Shown piece after piece: positions 12,375 through 25,320 of a stretch of DNA of 64,000 bases. Origin of the DNA: Oreocharis arfaki. Taxonomy: Eukaryota > Chordata > Aves > Passeriformes > Paramythiidae. The stretch spans positions 124,001-188,000 of the forward strand of contig VZRR01002064.1 of assembly GCA_013398015.1 (NCBI GenBank), in the 5' to 3' direction. The position numbers and the translations under genes are program-made. Each line of letters starts with the position of its first letter. Position 1 is the stretch's first letter. The notes under the pieces were generated by a model that was given only the letters and a program-made list of their open reading frames with translations, made no database searches and had not been told where the DNA came from.

Positions 12375-15300
12375 CTACAGGAGGGGGAAAAAAAAAAGAA
12401 AGTAAAAAAGATTAAACACCCAATGGAGATTTTCTAATGCTTAAAGATATTTCCTGAAACAGATGTAATACACATGTTATTCAAAAATAAAAGCTGACTT
12501 TAAATAGGTCACAATATTTTAAAGTCTCAAGTGCATTTCTGAGTATTTTATAATTCTAAAAACAAATGCATAAGGCTGAAATGGAAGAAAATAGTATCTT
12601 TCAACAGGTTAAAAAGAAAGCAAGCTTCCCATCTTCAAAACTGTGTGAATGACTTTGATTTAATCTCCAAAAAGTGTTCCAGTTAGCTTCAGAATGTCTG
12701 GCTTTTCTAAAAAGTAATGCTAGGCATGGTGAGTGGCAAAGAATTGGAGTAGGAAAATAGGACTATTTTAAAATCACTGAGACTTTGCTGTTTTTTGTAA
12801 GAAAATCAAAAGTTTTAAATCCCTTTATTCACACAGTGTATCTTCCGGAAACCCAGCCTTACTTCAGTAAAAGCATCATTAAAAGTTACTATGTTAAAAC
12901 AAGCATCCTCAAATAATATTAAGTAAAATTGCTGATGATTTCAGATCCTAAAAATCAGTAAAAATCCAAGTCAAGAGACTTGCAAATTCTTTTTGCTTGC
13001 TTTTCCAGACAGAAGTTTATAATTACATCAGACAAATTAATGCTGTAACATTAGGAAAGATATTCCAATGAACACGTAGCTAGCTCCGTGTTGTGCAAGA
13101 TATCCCGATGTACTGGTCCCCAGTCCTCTACCTGGGGCCTACTCTTTGTGAGATTCTTCCCCCCAGTGCTTTCAGTAGCACTTCTTCCATGTGAGGGGTG
13201 ATGATACCAAGTACCCTGCCTTCCTTCAGGAAGCAAAACTGATGGAGTTGGTGAAATTAGTAGAGATGTCGTCTGTCACGGACAGTGATTTAAGGTTAGC
13301 ATAAGCACGTGATACACCACCTAGAAAAAGCAGTGTCATGCGAACGGTGACATTTACCCGCCAATAGCTCAGCCTTCTGTGCTAGCTTTTGTTTCTGACC
13401 CAATCCAGTTTTCTGAGAGCTCTAAGTATCAGTCACACAATCCAGGTGGATCTTACTCAACATAGCCCACAATAACCACCCAGCACATCCTTCTGCTCCT
13501 GTACTCGGCTTAAGCTGGAGCTAAGTTTGCAATTGTCCTAACATTTATTTCAAACTTCTAAAGCCAGCATAATGTTTAGCTTGAGTTCTTTTGGAGACTT
13601 GCTCATATTCCAAATAAAAAAAAGTATTCAGTATTAACAACTGAAATAACTTTTTGCTGCATTTGATACCACATCACTGAATACCTGAGAGTATTTTACA
13701 GTTTCTGCCTGACCATAACAGACTGCTAAAGAATTGCTACTCACTAAAGAAGTAACTGTATTTGCGTACTGTTTGAAAGGCAGAGCTGAAGCAATTTTAT
13801 TAGTACTTAATGATTTTATCGCAATAACTAAACAACAGACTTGCCAGTAAAAGAAAGAGGACAGAATCATCTAAGGAAGTCCCCTCAGTCCTGTTCCTAC
13901 ATTAAAAACAGCAGCCATTTCTGTACCGTGACTGATACTGGACAAATACACTGCTGAAGTTTGAACTTCCCCTCCTGCAAATCCGAAGGCTTTCTTAGTG
14001 TCCTAATCTGAGTATTTAATTCTACTGGCTCTGGATACTCCACTGACATCTTCAGCCACCATTATCAAAGTTTCGTGTTTTTCATCTATCTTCTCTACCC
14101 CTTCTCCTCTGAAGAAATTAGTACAGCTACTTTCATCTTACAGTTTGAAAAGAAGAGTCTGGGGTTTTTTTGTTTGGGTTGGATTGCTGTTGTTTTGATG
14201 GAGTGGAACATTATCTTTATGGTTTGGGTTTTTAGGGGATGTCTCTGTTTTGTTTGGTGATTGGGTTTGGTTTTTGTTTGTTTGTTTTTTTTTTTTTTCC
14301 CAGTTTTGTGAACAGAGAAGAAACATCCAGAACTTAAGAAGTTATTTTTGGGAGTACACAGTTGACCACTCCCATGAATTTCCAATCACTCATGTACTTA
14401 CTGATTACATTTTTCTTGCCAACAGTACTTTTCACGTCCATTTCCAGCACTTCCGAACTGACCTTGTCCCCATGCCGTACATTACTAGTGAGGTCTTTAC
14501 ACTGACCTGACTGCTGGGCAGCTGAAGGCAATTCTAGCTTTACAGAGAGGGAAACAAACACAGCCAGTGCCAGTCCTGCGAGAACATAGCTCTTTTGTGA
14601 CTAATTAGCACTCTGACTCATTTGACGGAGCTGCAGATACCAGGGCTCCGCTCAAACCACCAAGGCAAGCACAGAGGACAGCTACTAGAAGCTGCTGAAC
14701 AGAGATGAGGTCACCGAGTTAAACTAAGCTATGACACAGCCTGCAGATTTCACTGTGTGCAGCTACTGAACACACCAGCCTTTGCCACTCCTGGAGCTCT
14801 GACAGAGGGACAACCCCCTGTGGGAGCTGTTAAAGGGCCCAAATGGCTGCAGGCTTGGCTTTTTTCCCCTAAAACTCAAGTTTCTGTAAGACCCCATATA
14901 AGGCATGATATATTCTGTTTGCACAACACAAATGAAATTAGGCTGTTGAATGCTGGCAACAACCAGCTGGTTTTCAGCGTGGCTGTTCATCTCTTCTGTC
15001 AGAATAAGCTCCAATAGGAAATCATTGGAAGTTGGGTTTCCTGTTGATCAAGTTTCAAAACTGAGTATCGTTTTGGCTGCTAATTTTCCTTTAGGCTGCA
15101 CATGCTTTCTCACCAGCATTATCGAATTAGTGTCCCTCTTTATACTGCAATGCAAATAAATCCATTTGGTTGTTACTGGCATCAGCCTGCAAACTCAATA
15201 ATCTCTAACAGATGTCAGAATTAAAAGAAGGGTGACAAAGGAGAAGTAGGACCATACACGAAGGCTGTATTCAGTGTGGTAGCCTCCTAACAAGTTACTT

Positions 15301-15764
15301 GGTGAGGTACATAATCTGTCACATGCAGTCTGGATTCACACATTCCTACTGGTTTATATTAACTTTATCTATCTTTTATCTTCTGTTGCCTAGATTCTCA
15401 AATTACTTCAAATGGATTTTGGAAAACCGAATAACATACGACATCTTTCTGTTATTTATTTCTGTGGATATGCAGAGAAACACTACACTAAATTTAGGAG
15501 ACAGTGATTCCTTTTGCAGCTGTTGTTTATTTTTTGTGAAGCACTGTATTCCATTCAACTTGCCTTTTCACCACATTTTAGCATGTTGTCAAAGCTTCTT
15601 ACCACTTCCAGCCACTCCTGAGGTTTTCCTGTTAAGATTTCTACATTGTTATACCACAATTTTACAGGTTTTGATTACAGAAGAAAACTTAAAAGTGTTA
15701 GCAAAAACATTCCATAGCGGACATTAATTCTACCAGATCTACCTCAAACTGACCTGTTATTCCG

Positions 15765-16060
15765 CAGAATCATAGAATATTCTGAGCTGGGAGGGACCCA
15801 CAAGGATCATCAAGTCCAGCTCCCAGCCCTGCACAGGACACCCCAAGGTCACACCANACAAATGACCTCAGTCACTCCTCATACGGCTTCCCCTCCAGAC
15901 CCTTCACCATCCTTGTTGGCCTTCTTTGGACACTCTCTAATGGCTTAATGTCTTTTTTATGTTGTGGTGCCCCAAACTGCACTCAGCATTTGAGGTGAGG
16001 CCACCCCAGCGCAGAGCAGAGCAGGACAATCACCCCCTTTAACTGGCTGACAATGCTGAG
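15765..16060 (-). mobile_element. CR1 LINE fragment (3' part)
   Basis: It begins CAGAATCATAGAATATTCTG, then GAGGGACCCACAAGGATCATC, the classic antisense CR1 3' end. It is 5'-truncated and contains an N at 15857. Confidence 0.9.
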
Positions 16061-18605
16061 CATTTACATCTGAGCTGTTATTTATGCCTTTTTCCTTTCT
16101 GCTGTATCCATAACAGAGCTCATTATCCCATGAGTTTCTTTTTCCATTGTCTTCCTTCTCTTGCTTGTCTCGGTAAATCTAAATAAATTTTCATTTATCC
16201 AAATTCACCAAATAATTTTATCACCACTAGTTGGGACAATACATGCATGAGTTAATGCCAAAACCAGCCTTCAGAGTACAGCCTTGAGAGATTAAATACT
16301 TATTTCCTCTATCAGGATTGAAGACGATAAAACAAGTAAATCACAGAAGTTGCCTAGAATGGCACACAATATATTTTTAAAAACCTGAGCAGTTTAACTA
16401 TATGACCCCTTCAGCAAAGAATGCCATAGGTAGCACAAACAATTTCCTTTTGTTAAACTTTAACAAGAGTTCCTTTTGCAGCTTTTCAGCTTGTATTCTT
16501 AATTTTTCTTCTCTGCTGACCACTCTTTGTATACCTGTGCTCATTTCAAGTCTCAGGTCTACCTATTTCTATGAACCAACTTTAGATACTCAATTACTGC
16601 AAAGACTTAGAAAAAAGCATTAAGCAAAAAAGAATTTTTACCCAGGAAACGTTATCAGTGTTGGCAAAAATTCTGTTACTAAAAAGAAAAGTCTTTGAGG
16701 ACAGAAACAGATTAAACCTAGGCAGCAATATCTTCCTCGTTTCCTCAGAAACCTTGCCAGCTCAGGCAGCAACACTGAACAGCTGTCATTAGAAAGGAAG
16801 GAGGGAAACAGCTGCCTCTGCAATTAGGGCAGTCTCTGTTCTGAGCAGGATGCACAGAGAGAGAGAATGGCATCCCACAGGGGCTCCTACAGGACCAGCC
16901 TGATGGATCCACGTGGCCAAGGGGCTACTTCTAAGCAAAGAACCGTAAGCAGGCTCTCAGAGAGGCCTCAGTGCTCCCCTCCTCAACATAAAGTCCAGGC
17001 CAGCTTAATCAAAAGCCATTTCAGACATTAATGTGCTTCTTGGGGTCTCTCCAGGAGCTAATTAAGAAAAGCATTAGTGGGATAAATGACACATCACTGT
17101 TCATCATCACTAGCAGAGAGGACAAAACAAACACATTTCTTTTATGATATATCCACGAGCCTATCAAGGTGCCAGTCTCAGGATCATGAGTACAGTCTAC
17201 AAGGCGGAAGAGTTTCAAGAGGTGTATTAAACCTGAAAGAGAACTAGAGGATTGAGAACAAATGCTCGTGTCATCTTCTGAAATTTTTTAAGCTCTAGGC
17301 TAGTTATTTTACAGAACTAGAATTAATTAGAATGAAGCAGAAACCAAAGAAAGTGAGGATTTCTCTACTCCGAGTTAAAAGCACTGCATTTCTAGGTGTC
17401 ATACAGTGAAATGCCCATCGACAGCAAGCTGATGGTATTCTAAATCACAGCCTATCACTCAAGCATGGATCACTTCAGGTAAAATGAATTCCCACTACTA
17501 ATAAATTCCAGCACTAGCCAGCCAGGAAAAAAAAACAACCCACGCTAAAAGGCTGCATAGATTTTTACTTTATTTTTTTTTTTTTAAACTGAAACTTCAG
17601 AGAATCTAATCATAAAGATGAAAGAAGTTGCAGGTTAAATCAGTCATGATCTTTAGCTGAGGCCATTAACTATAGAGGAAAGCAAAGAAAATTTAAGGAT
17701 TTTCTGAGGTGTTGCAGGAAGTTAGTATTTTGTTACATTTGAAAATATAAAAGCCGCTATTATGAGGAAAAAAATACAAATAATGGACTGTCCTCTAAAA
17801 GCCTTTTCAAAAAAAATCTGAAACAGTCAGCATTTTATTGTCTAAGAAAATCCTACACCAATCCAACACAGCTTTTCCTGAGGTCAGTAAGCTATAAGAT
17901 GAAAAGGCAATACCAGACAAAACACCTGACTTGCATTTAGATGCAACAAGGCATCCTTGAGACAAGATGTCTCTCACTTAAACAGAAAAGCTTGCTTTAC
18001 ATTATCTGAGCAACTCAATTTCTCAAGTGATTTGATTTAATTTCCAAGTTTTCTCTAACACCATAGCTTGGCCATTTTTAAAACAAAGACATGGAACAGA
18101 TGATTTTGAAAGTCCCTTCCAACCCAGTTATTCCAAGTTTTAAGTTTAGTTGTTCTGCAAGCATTTTTAATCCTGAATCCTCAGCAGAATGTGCAATTAG
18201 TGTCAACATTTCAGTGAAACTAATAAAAATGAAAAAATGAGAATAAAATTCAGTCAGGCCTAACACCTGTAGATCCAGCATTTTTCTAGATGCTATATAT
18301 TTATGGTAGCTCGTGCTAATACAGTTCTTGGTTTTCATGGATTTAATGGATTTTCAAAGCATTTCTCCATACCACATTAAAACCTTTTAAAGAGTCACAG
18401 CACATTTGAGTCTTTTCCACCCCAAAAAATCAATCATTAAGTAAAAGAAAAAACAAAAAACTTACAATGCAGGTGTCACTTACTAAATGCTGACTTCCTC
18501 AAACAAGTATTTCCATACTCTTGTACCAACTGCTTTAATCCAAATTCACTCAAAAAGTTAATGCATGTTGCAAGCCCTTACAACTGCTTTAAAACACATC
18601 AGGTA

Positions 18606-19640
18606 ACACAGAACCATTTAGGTCAGAAAAACCCTTTAAGATCATCAAGGCCAACCACTAACCCAGCACTGCCAAGGCCACCACTAAACCACATCCCTCA
18701 GTGCCACATCTACACGACTTTTAAATACCTCCAGGGACAGTGACTCACTCTCTTCCTTGGCAGTTACAGTGCTCGCCAACACTTTCAATGAAAACATTTT
18801 TCCTAATATCCAATCTAAATCTCCCCTGGCACAACTTGAGGCCATTTCCTTTTGTCCTACTGCTTGTTCCTTGGGAGAAGAGACTGACCCCCACCTTGCT
18901 ACAACCTCCTTTCAGGTAGTTATAGAGAGCAATATGGTTCCTTATGAGCCTCCTTTTCTCCAGGTTACATAATCCACAGCTGCTCCTCATCAGACCCTCC
19001 ACCAGCTCAGCCTCCAGACCCTTCACCAGCTCTGCTGCCCTTCTCTGGACATGCTCCAGCACCTCAATGTCCTTCTTGTATTGAGGGATGCAGAACTGGA
19101 CACAGGATTTGAGGTGCAGCCTCACCAGTGCCAAACACAGGGGAATGATCACTGGTCTTGCTGGCCACACTATTGCTGATACAGGCCAGGATGCCACTGG
19201 CCTTCTTGGCCACCTGGGCACTCACTGGCTCATGCTCAGCCATTGTCAACCAGCACACCCAGGTGCTTTTCCTGAAGCACTGCCTGGGGTTGTTGTGACC
19301 CACGTGCAGGACCTGGCACTTGGCCTTGCTGACCCTCATACATTGCTCCAGCCTGTCTCAACCCCTCCGCAGAGCCTTCCTACCCTCCTGCAGATCAACT
19401 CCTGCCCAGCTTGGTCTGATCTTCAAACTGTCTGAGTGTGCCTTCCACCCCCTTGTTCAGATAATGGATAAAAATACTAAACAGAACCAGCCCCAGTGCT
19501 GAGTCCTGGGGAAAACCGCTCGCCACCAGTCACCAACTGGATTTAACTCCATTGACCACCACCCTTTCGGCTCAGCCATCCAGCCAGTCCTTAAGCCAGT
19601 GAAGAGTGCACCCACACAGGACCTGAGCAGCCACACTTGG
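18606..19640 (-). mobile_element. CR1 LINE fragment with reverse-transcriptase relic
   Basis: This is the longest CR1 piece in the window. On the minus strand, broken frames carry CR1 ORF2 C-terminal signatures: KAKCQVLHVGHNNP, QVAKKASGILACI, KKDIEVLEHVQRRA and GNGLKLCQGRFRLDIRKN. These fall in more than one frame (for example 19064-19339 and 18745-19221), so the ORF is disrupted by frameshifts and inactive. It is 5'-truncated and lacks the catalytic part of the reverse transcriptase. Confidence 0.93.
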
Positions 19641-21555
19641 CATGCTTCATTATAAAAATAAATTTGTCAGAGCATTTAAATTAGTCTGAGGAGACTAATT
19701 TAAACATTCTTCCAACACTTCTTGAATCTACCTGATTTTAAAAAAATTAAACACTTCAAATTGGTTCCACATCTTAGTATATGGCACTACAACTGTCTTC
19801 GAAAACTATTTTTGCCCAGTGGTTTCTTTTCACAGTAAGAAGAATTTGAAACTACTATTAAATGTATACACACATTTACATATGGAGTTTTTGTGTGTAA
19901 AATGTGTATCCCTAGTCAGACTTATGCATACATATACAAATATAACCTGTGTTTGGTCATTTTTACTGTTAATTAAATTTCCTTTAATTTTCAGGTAAGT
20001 AAAATATTTTGCAACATTTTGTATGGTTGTATGTAAAAGCTAACATCAATATAGTTATATAACAGACTAATGGACAGTTCAATATCTGCAGAAAAATACA
20101 TCATGGTATAATACTGCACAGGAAAACTGAAACAGATTCTGTATACCGTTACTGTATTTTTTTTTTTTTTCCTTTTGACAATAACAAGAGGGCCAAGTCT
20201 TGTTTTAGAAAACAGAACTAAAAGTATGAGTATTTTCCCAGAAATTCTATCATCCAGACACATATGCCCACAATTCTAACAGTCTCTTTTATTTTGGATA
20301 TATAGGATTATTTTAATAATTAAGGCAATCACCTGGGAAAAGAGACTGCGATACAGTAATTATGTACTCTTACGTAACATCTCTTTTAATCACAGAACAA
20401 GCAGTAGTTTTAAATACCAAAAGATGTAACACTCAAACACTGCTTTATTTTTCCCAGAATACAGGCATGCAGTCTTATGAAGGAACACACATCCTGGTAT
20501 TTATTGCTTCCCAAGTATTTTCAAGGATCTTAACTGGAAGTACTAAAAGAAAGATTCCAAATTTTTATGTCCAGACTCCCAGAACACTGATGCCAGCTGC
20601 AGAAAGCACGCAATGTGGCTAATCATAAAAGGATAATACCTTAGAAGAAATTTACTGCAACATTAGATGGTTGCCTAGGAAACTGAATTAAGTCTCTTAT
20701 CAGGCATTATACTTCAATACAAAAATCACTAGCATGCTTTTTGAAATACTGGAAAATATCTGTCCTACAAAACTGTTGCATTGATTTTGCTCAAATGTAA
20801 TTTACAGCATATATGTAGGTTGCAACAACTGAAGTAATAGTAAAACATTCATGTTTTTCACTTCATAGCAGAAGCCTGTAATGCTTAAGGGGGTGAATAT
20901 TCAGTGACATTACTTGTTGTTCTTCGCACTTAAGAAAATATATCTCTGTCAAAACTGAACAGGAAATTAAATGGGGATGGGGCGTGAAAGGTGGAATATG
21001 TTTTGCCATATTACAGTTGGATAATACATTATTATACTTCCATCATTTACCGAGATCTGAATCACGAATAAAAACATCTCAGGGTCACCAAAATGTAACA
21101 CTCTTTATTAAAAGAAAAATATATTAAAGGTTCCAGGTATTTGATAAGTAAAAACAGCGATCAAAATTAAACTTCACCTAGAAAATAGGTTGTATTGTAT
21201 TTTAAAAAAAGGCAGAGAACAAAGCAGGTAGGTATTTTATATATATCTTCCTTTGCTATAGTCATGGTGCAATCCTGATCTTTTTGAGAATGCAAGTACC
21301 TACAATAACTTACTGCAATAAATCAGAAGGTAACTACAGTTCGAATATTTCTAAGTAATAATTGAATTGCCTGGAAAAGTTCTGTTATGTTTGTCTTCAA
21401 AAAAATAATATACCCACAATTATTTAACCAAAACCGAGAAATATAAAACACGACTAAGATGGCCTGTGGGGCCCTAAGAACTTGTTACTTAGCTGAAGTA
21501 CTTTGCTTACAAGTTTCCCAACATTTTCAAGCTTGATACCATGTTTTTTATTTTC

Positions 21556-21590
21556 TGCATACAGGTGATTTTCCGTATCACCTGTATGCA
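21556..21590. repeat. Perfect inverted repeat, 14-bp stem and 7-base loop
   Basis: Left arm TGCATACAGGTGAT (21556-21569) and right arm ATCACCTGTATGCA (21577-21590) are exact reverse complements around the loop TTTCCGT. It is intronic in CLASP2. Confidence 0.95.
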
Positions 21591-21739
21591 CTGCACATCT
21601 GCAATACACGATTACATACCTGATTAACAACATTCAGATCAAAGAATCACTTAACTGGACATAACCAAGCTAAAAAAAAAAAAGAAAGCTAAAATGGCAG
21701 TTTGCATAGAATAGTTGATTCTTGTCAAATGCATAACTA

Positions 21740-21990
21740 TGGATATGGATTATATGAGGTTCAACAAGGCCAAATACTGGGTCCTGCATTTGGGTCACAA
21801 CCACCCCATGCAGTGCTACAGGCTGGACAAGCGTCTGGGAAGTCAATTTAAAAAAGGAAGCGGTACCTCACAAACCTATAACAGGGCTCTGCAAACAGCT
21901 GGGCAGAAGGTAACTCAGCTAAGAAAGTGCATTTGGACCTCCACACAGTTCTCAAGAAGGGGTCTTGCCCTAATGATAAAGGCGTGGAGG
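21740..21990 (+). mobile_element. CR1 LINE internal fragment
   Basis: The plus-strand frame encodes MRFNKAKYWVLHLGHNHP followed by MQCYRLD, the CR1 ORF2 segment just after the palm region. It lacks both the 5' part and the 3' tail, and similarity fades after about 21990. Confidence 0.85.
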
Positions 21991-24574
21991 GAAGACACCA
22001 CCCTGGACAGTGGGCCTCAAAACCACCATCACTGCACAAGAAACAGGTTGTTACAGCAGACAGTCTCATGCATACATTAGGTCAATTTTCAGGAAGCAGC
22101 TATGCAACAAAGAAATCTAGTATCAATAACTACAAAAGTAATACATGATGAGAAATAAAAACAAGTATAATTTTGCCACTATGAACATATGCTGCCTCTC
22201 TGATACGGTATGATAGGTGTGGCTTCCTCAACTGAAATGCATCACAACAGAAAGGCACTGAAATGGGGAAACAACAAAAGCAGTTGTGTACAAGAAACAG
22301 CTCCCTTGTGTCCCTGGGCTGGGGCAGGGGGAGGGATAGCAGAGGACTATAAAATGGAAACTGGCAGTCAGGAAGGTAAGAAATGTTGGCTCACCTCTCT
22401 AACACAAGATCTAGCAAGCACCAAATTTTTCACGCAACCAGTCCAAAAGAGTTTTGCATACTTAAGTACTTCTACAGAACACTGCAGAAGCCAAAGACCT
22501 ATGTGGGTCAGAAACTGAACAGATAAAGCTGTAGGAAAACAAAGGGACAGGGCAGACACTGAAGATACCACGTGCCTCAGCTGGCCCTAAGCTGCAAGAC
22601 TGTTGACAACTCCTACTGATCAAGGAGTTACCACTGCCTGTTTCTCCTGTCCTTGCTTTCTTCTCAGGCATCTGCAAACAAATTACTATCAAATATAAGT
22701 CTTTGGTCTGACTTACTGGAGTCAGACTATATTAGAAGACAAATCTGCAGAGTCAACAGAACATGACTTAGGAAACTCCTGGTTCTTTAAGTTTTCTTGA
22801 AGGAAGCAGCTTTCTGGTTCACTAATGTGCTTTTAATTACTCTCATAAGCCCTGGACTATACAAACTCCAGACACTTACAATAATGTTTTTGTATTACTG
22901 CTTCACTGACAAAAACTGAAAATTATCCCAACCTTGTTATGAAACTTAAGAGAGAGAGCTACCAACTGAGGAGAATTCCTATTACAAATCACACTTTTTA
23001 AAGTAACCTAAAATACTGTTTTCTGCCTTTACTGAGACTTAAGATTTCAGCGTCTCTTAGGTTTATACAGAAGCTGATCATGAACAACAGTAACTTGCAT
23101 ATTCTAGAGGTCTTGATTCTGGAGATGCTCTGAGGATCAATTTCAGTTGAAGGCACTACTATTAGCTTAACTAAAAATACTTTTAGAATACACAGCTTCA
23201 GATGTTACATGTGTTTAGTGGTCACCCAGTGCCAGTACTCTCTCTTTTTTTTTCAATATTACTGAAATTTAAATCTTCAATGTGCTCATAATCTCAAACT
23301 ACTCAACTACTGTGACAAAAAAAAGTCCAAACCAACAACAGTGTTTTCAAACTATTCTCAGATAGTTCATACTTAAAAATCCAGAAAAAATTTAAAAGCT
23401 TCCCAACCTTTATAATAAAGTTGTTGTAATTTTAGGTTCTACAGAGTCTTAAAATAAAAATCAAAACATCGCCAAACTCTGGAGCAAAACACTGTTTATA
23501 GCTACAAATGGAGACTATTCAGAAATCAATACTGTGCATAGCACAATACGCCTCCAGTTCCCTTACACTGCTCCAATACAAAATTAACCAGCCAAAGAAA
23601 AACTCTCTGTAACAAAACAGATTTAAATTCTGTAGCACTCTACTGCAGTAGTTCCACAGCATACTGAAACACGCTTTCAATTAATTTAGTTAGCAGTTTG
23701 TCATAAATTATACTTTGTATTCCTAAACTTCGAAATTTTATTTCATAGCTCTTAAATACAACACTAGTCATGTAAAGCAGAGGAAACTTAAAATTTTGAC
23801 AGACAATTTGAGAAAGGTGGGAATTGGGGAACATGATATAATTTATCTCATGCAAATTTTGAAACAGGACATTAACTAGAAACTTCTGTTAAAAACAGTC
23901 AGTGCTATAACCAACGTTAATGTCCTAATATCACTCTTTTCAAAGACAGCAGCAAAATGAACTGATCAGAGTAATTCGCTTGTACCTCCCAGATCAAATG
24001 TCTCATACTCCAGCACATATAGATTTATTAATCTGAAATTCATTTGAGTAAACATTTCACACAGGAATAACAGTCAGTACTTTTTTTTTTTCCATCTCAT
24101 AGAAACTTTAGACTGCTAAAAGCTACAGCCCAGTTATCTAACAGGGGGTGGACCACACAATCCTCTGAGACTACAGGCTTCAACAGACATAAAGCTCTGC
24201 TTAAAGTGATCTGCAAATAAAACCTTCCATCTTTAACACAAATTAAAGATAATACTTGTGTTTCAATGTAAATTCTAGATGACTGTCTCCAAGAGTGGTA
24301 AGCAACCATATAGCATGAAACTAATTACTGGAAAGACACTCCTGGAACCTTTAAAAAAATCCCAAGCACCGCCTAAGAAATCAGTGACTGCATGACGAAT
24401 GAATACTGACATGCTACTATACAATTATTTCAATTCCAACACAAGTAAGATGCCTGCCAGTACATTATAATTAGGTCAAGAAGTTTTCAACATGTTCCAC
24501 TTCAGCTGCTAAGGGAAGGGGGGAAGTGTCTTCTACTGTTTGGTCTTCAGAAAAAAAAGTTGTATTTCACTCAC

Positions 24575-24653
24575 CAGTTCCTATATAAGGTTTAAAGCGT
24601 CCTGATAGTCTGTTGACAAAGGCACCTAGAACATCTAATCCCAGTAGTGATAC
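24575..24653 (-). CDS. CLASP2: CLASP2 coding exon 2
   Basis: This 79-nt exon encodes residues 66-91 plus the first base of codon 92. On the minus strand it is preceded by a CTACAG acceptor and followed by a GTGAGTG donor. It enters in phase 0, matching exon 1, and leaves in phase 1. The peptide begins VSLLGLDVLGAFVNRLSGRF, which fits the VSLMGLEILSAFVDRLSTRF segment I recall for human CLASP2. It forms a HEAT-repeat helix of the N-terminal TOG domain. It is too short to appear as an ORF of its own. Confidence 0.92.
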
Positions 24654-25189
24654 CTGTAGAAACAAAAGCATTAGATATGATAAACCAGACCACTAGAGAA
24701 TTTTTTAGAATATATTTCAAATAAGTTAGACATCTAAATGCAAGCATGCTGAAAAACTATCTTAAAGATAAATTAAAGTTTCAGTTGAAGAACTAGTAAT
24801 TCCTTCAAACTCCTTATTAAGACAAAGTTATCAGAATATGTTTGGAATGGATCAAGTTTATTTATACATATCAAAGCAGTTCAGATTTTTCAGTTCTTGT
24901 CTTAAAACAGAAGAAAATAAATACTAAAAATACAATGTCTTTGTATTTTCAACTACAAAACCCAAACAAAGACATGGTTTAAAGGTTTCCCAGATGATAA
25001 GAGCTTACTTCAATCTGGCCACTTAGCCCATCCACTAAGGTCATTACATCATTTTCCAAACTCCCAAAAGAGAATAACTGAGAAGCTAATTCTTCTTTCC
25101 CTAGTGGTTCAGACTACACCATTTGTCCACCTGCTTGTTAAGCTAGGGAAGCTTAATTTTTCATTTGCTTGTTAAAAAAATAATAAAGA

Positions 25190-25320
25190 ACCCTGTCAAA
25201 CCAAACAAAAACAACAAGAAGAAAAACTAAACCAAAACAAAAACCAACCCAACCCACAAAAACCCCCCCCAAACAAACAAACAAGAAACTAAACCCAAAC
25301 AAAAACCAAACCACAACAGA
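25190..25320. repeat. A/C-rich low-complexity tract
   Basis: The plus strand is almost only A and C in irregular CAAA/CCAAA units, with AAACAAACAAAC runs. It is low-complexity sequence within CLASP2 intron 1. Confidence 0.8.

Larger units (their letters stand above)
12375..24574 (-). other. CLASP2: CLASP2 intron 2
   Basis: This 12.2-kb intron lies between exons 2 and 3. It holds three CR1 pieces (15765-16060, 18606-19640, 21740-21990), a perfect hairpin (21556-21590), a T/G-rich run around 14225-14300 and one ambiguous base (N at 15857). Open frames such as the 142-codon one at 15299-15727 show no family resemblance. Confidence 0.8.

Noticed and set aside
15299..15727. 142-codon plus-strand frame in CLASP2 intron 2
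   Set aside because: It is hydrophobic and Phe/Leu/Ser-rich from a T-rich stretch, with no recognised family and no splice support.
15857..15857. N within the CR1 copy as another assembly join
   Set aside because: CR1 similarity continues across it with no duplication or composition change, so it is probably a single ambiguous base.
18745..19221. 158-codon minus-strand frame as a host gene
   Set aside because: The motifs are those of CR1 ORF2, frame-shifted and truncated.
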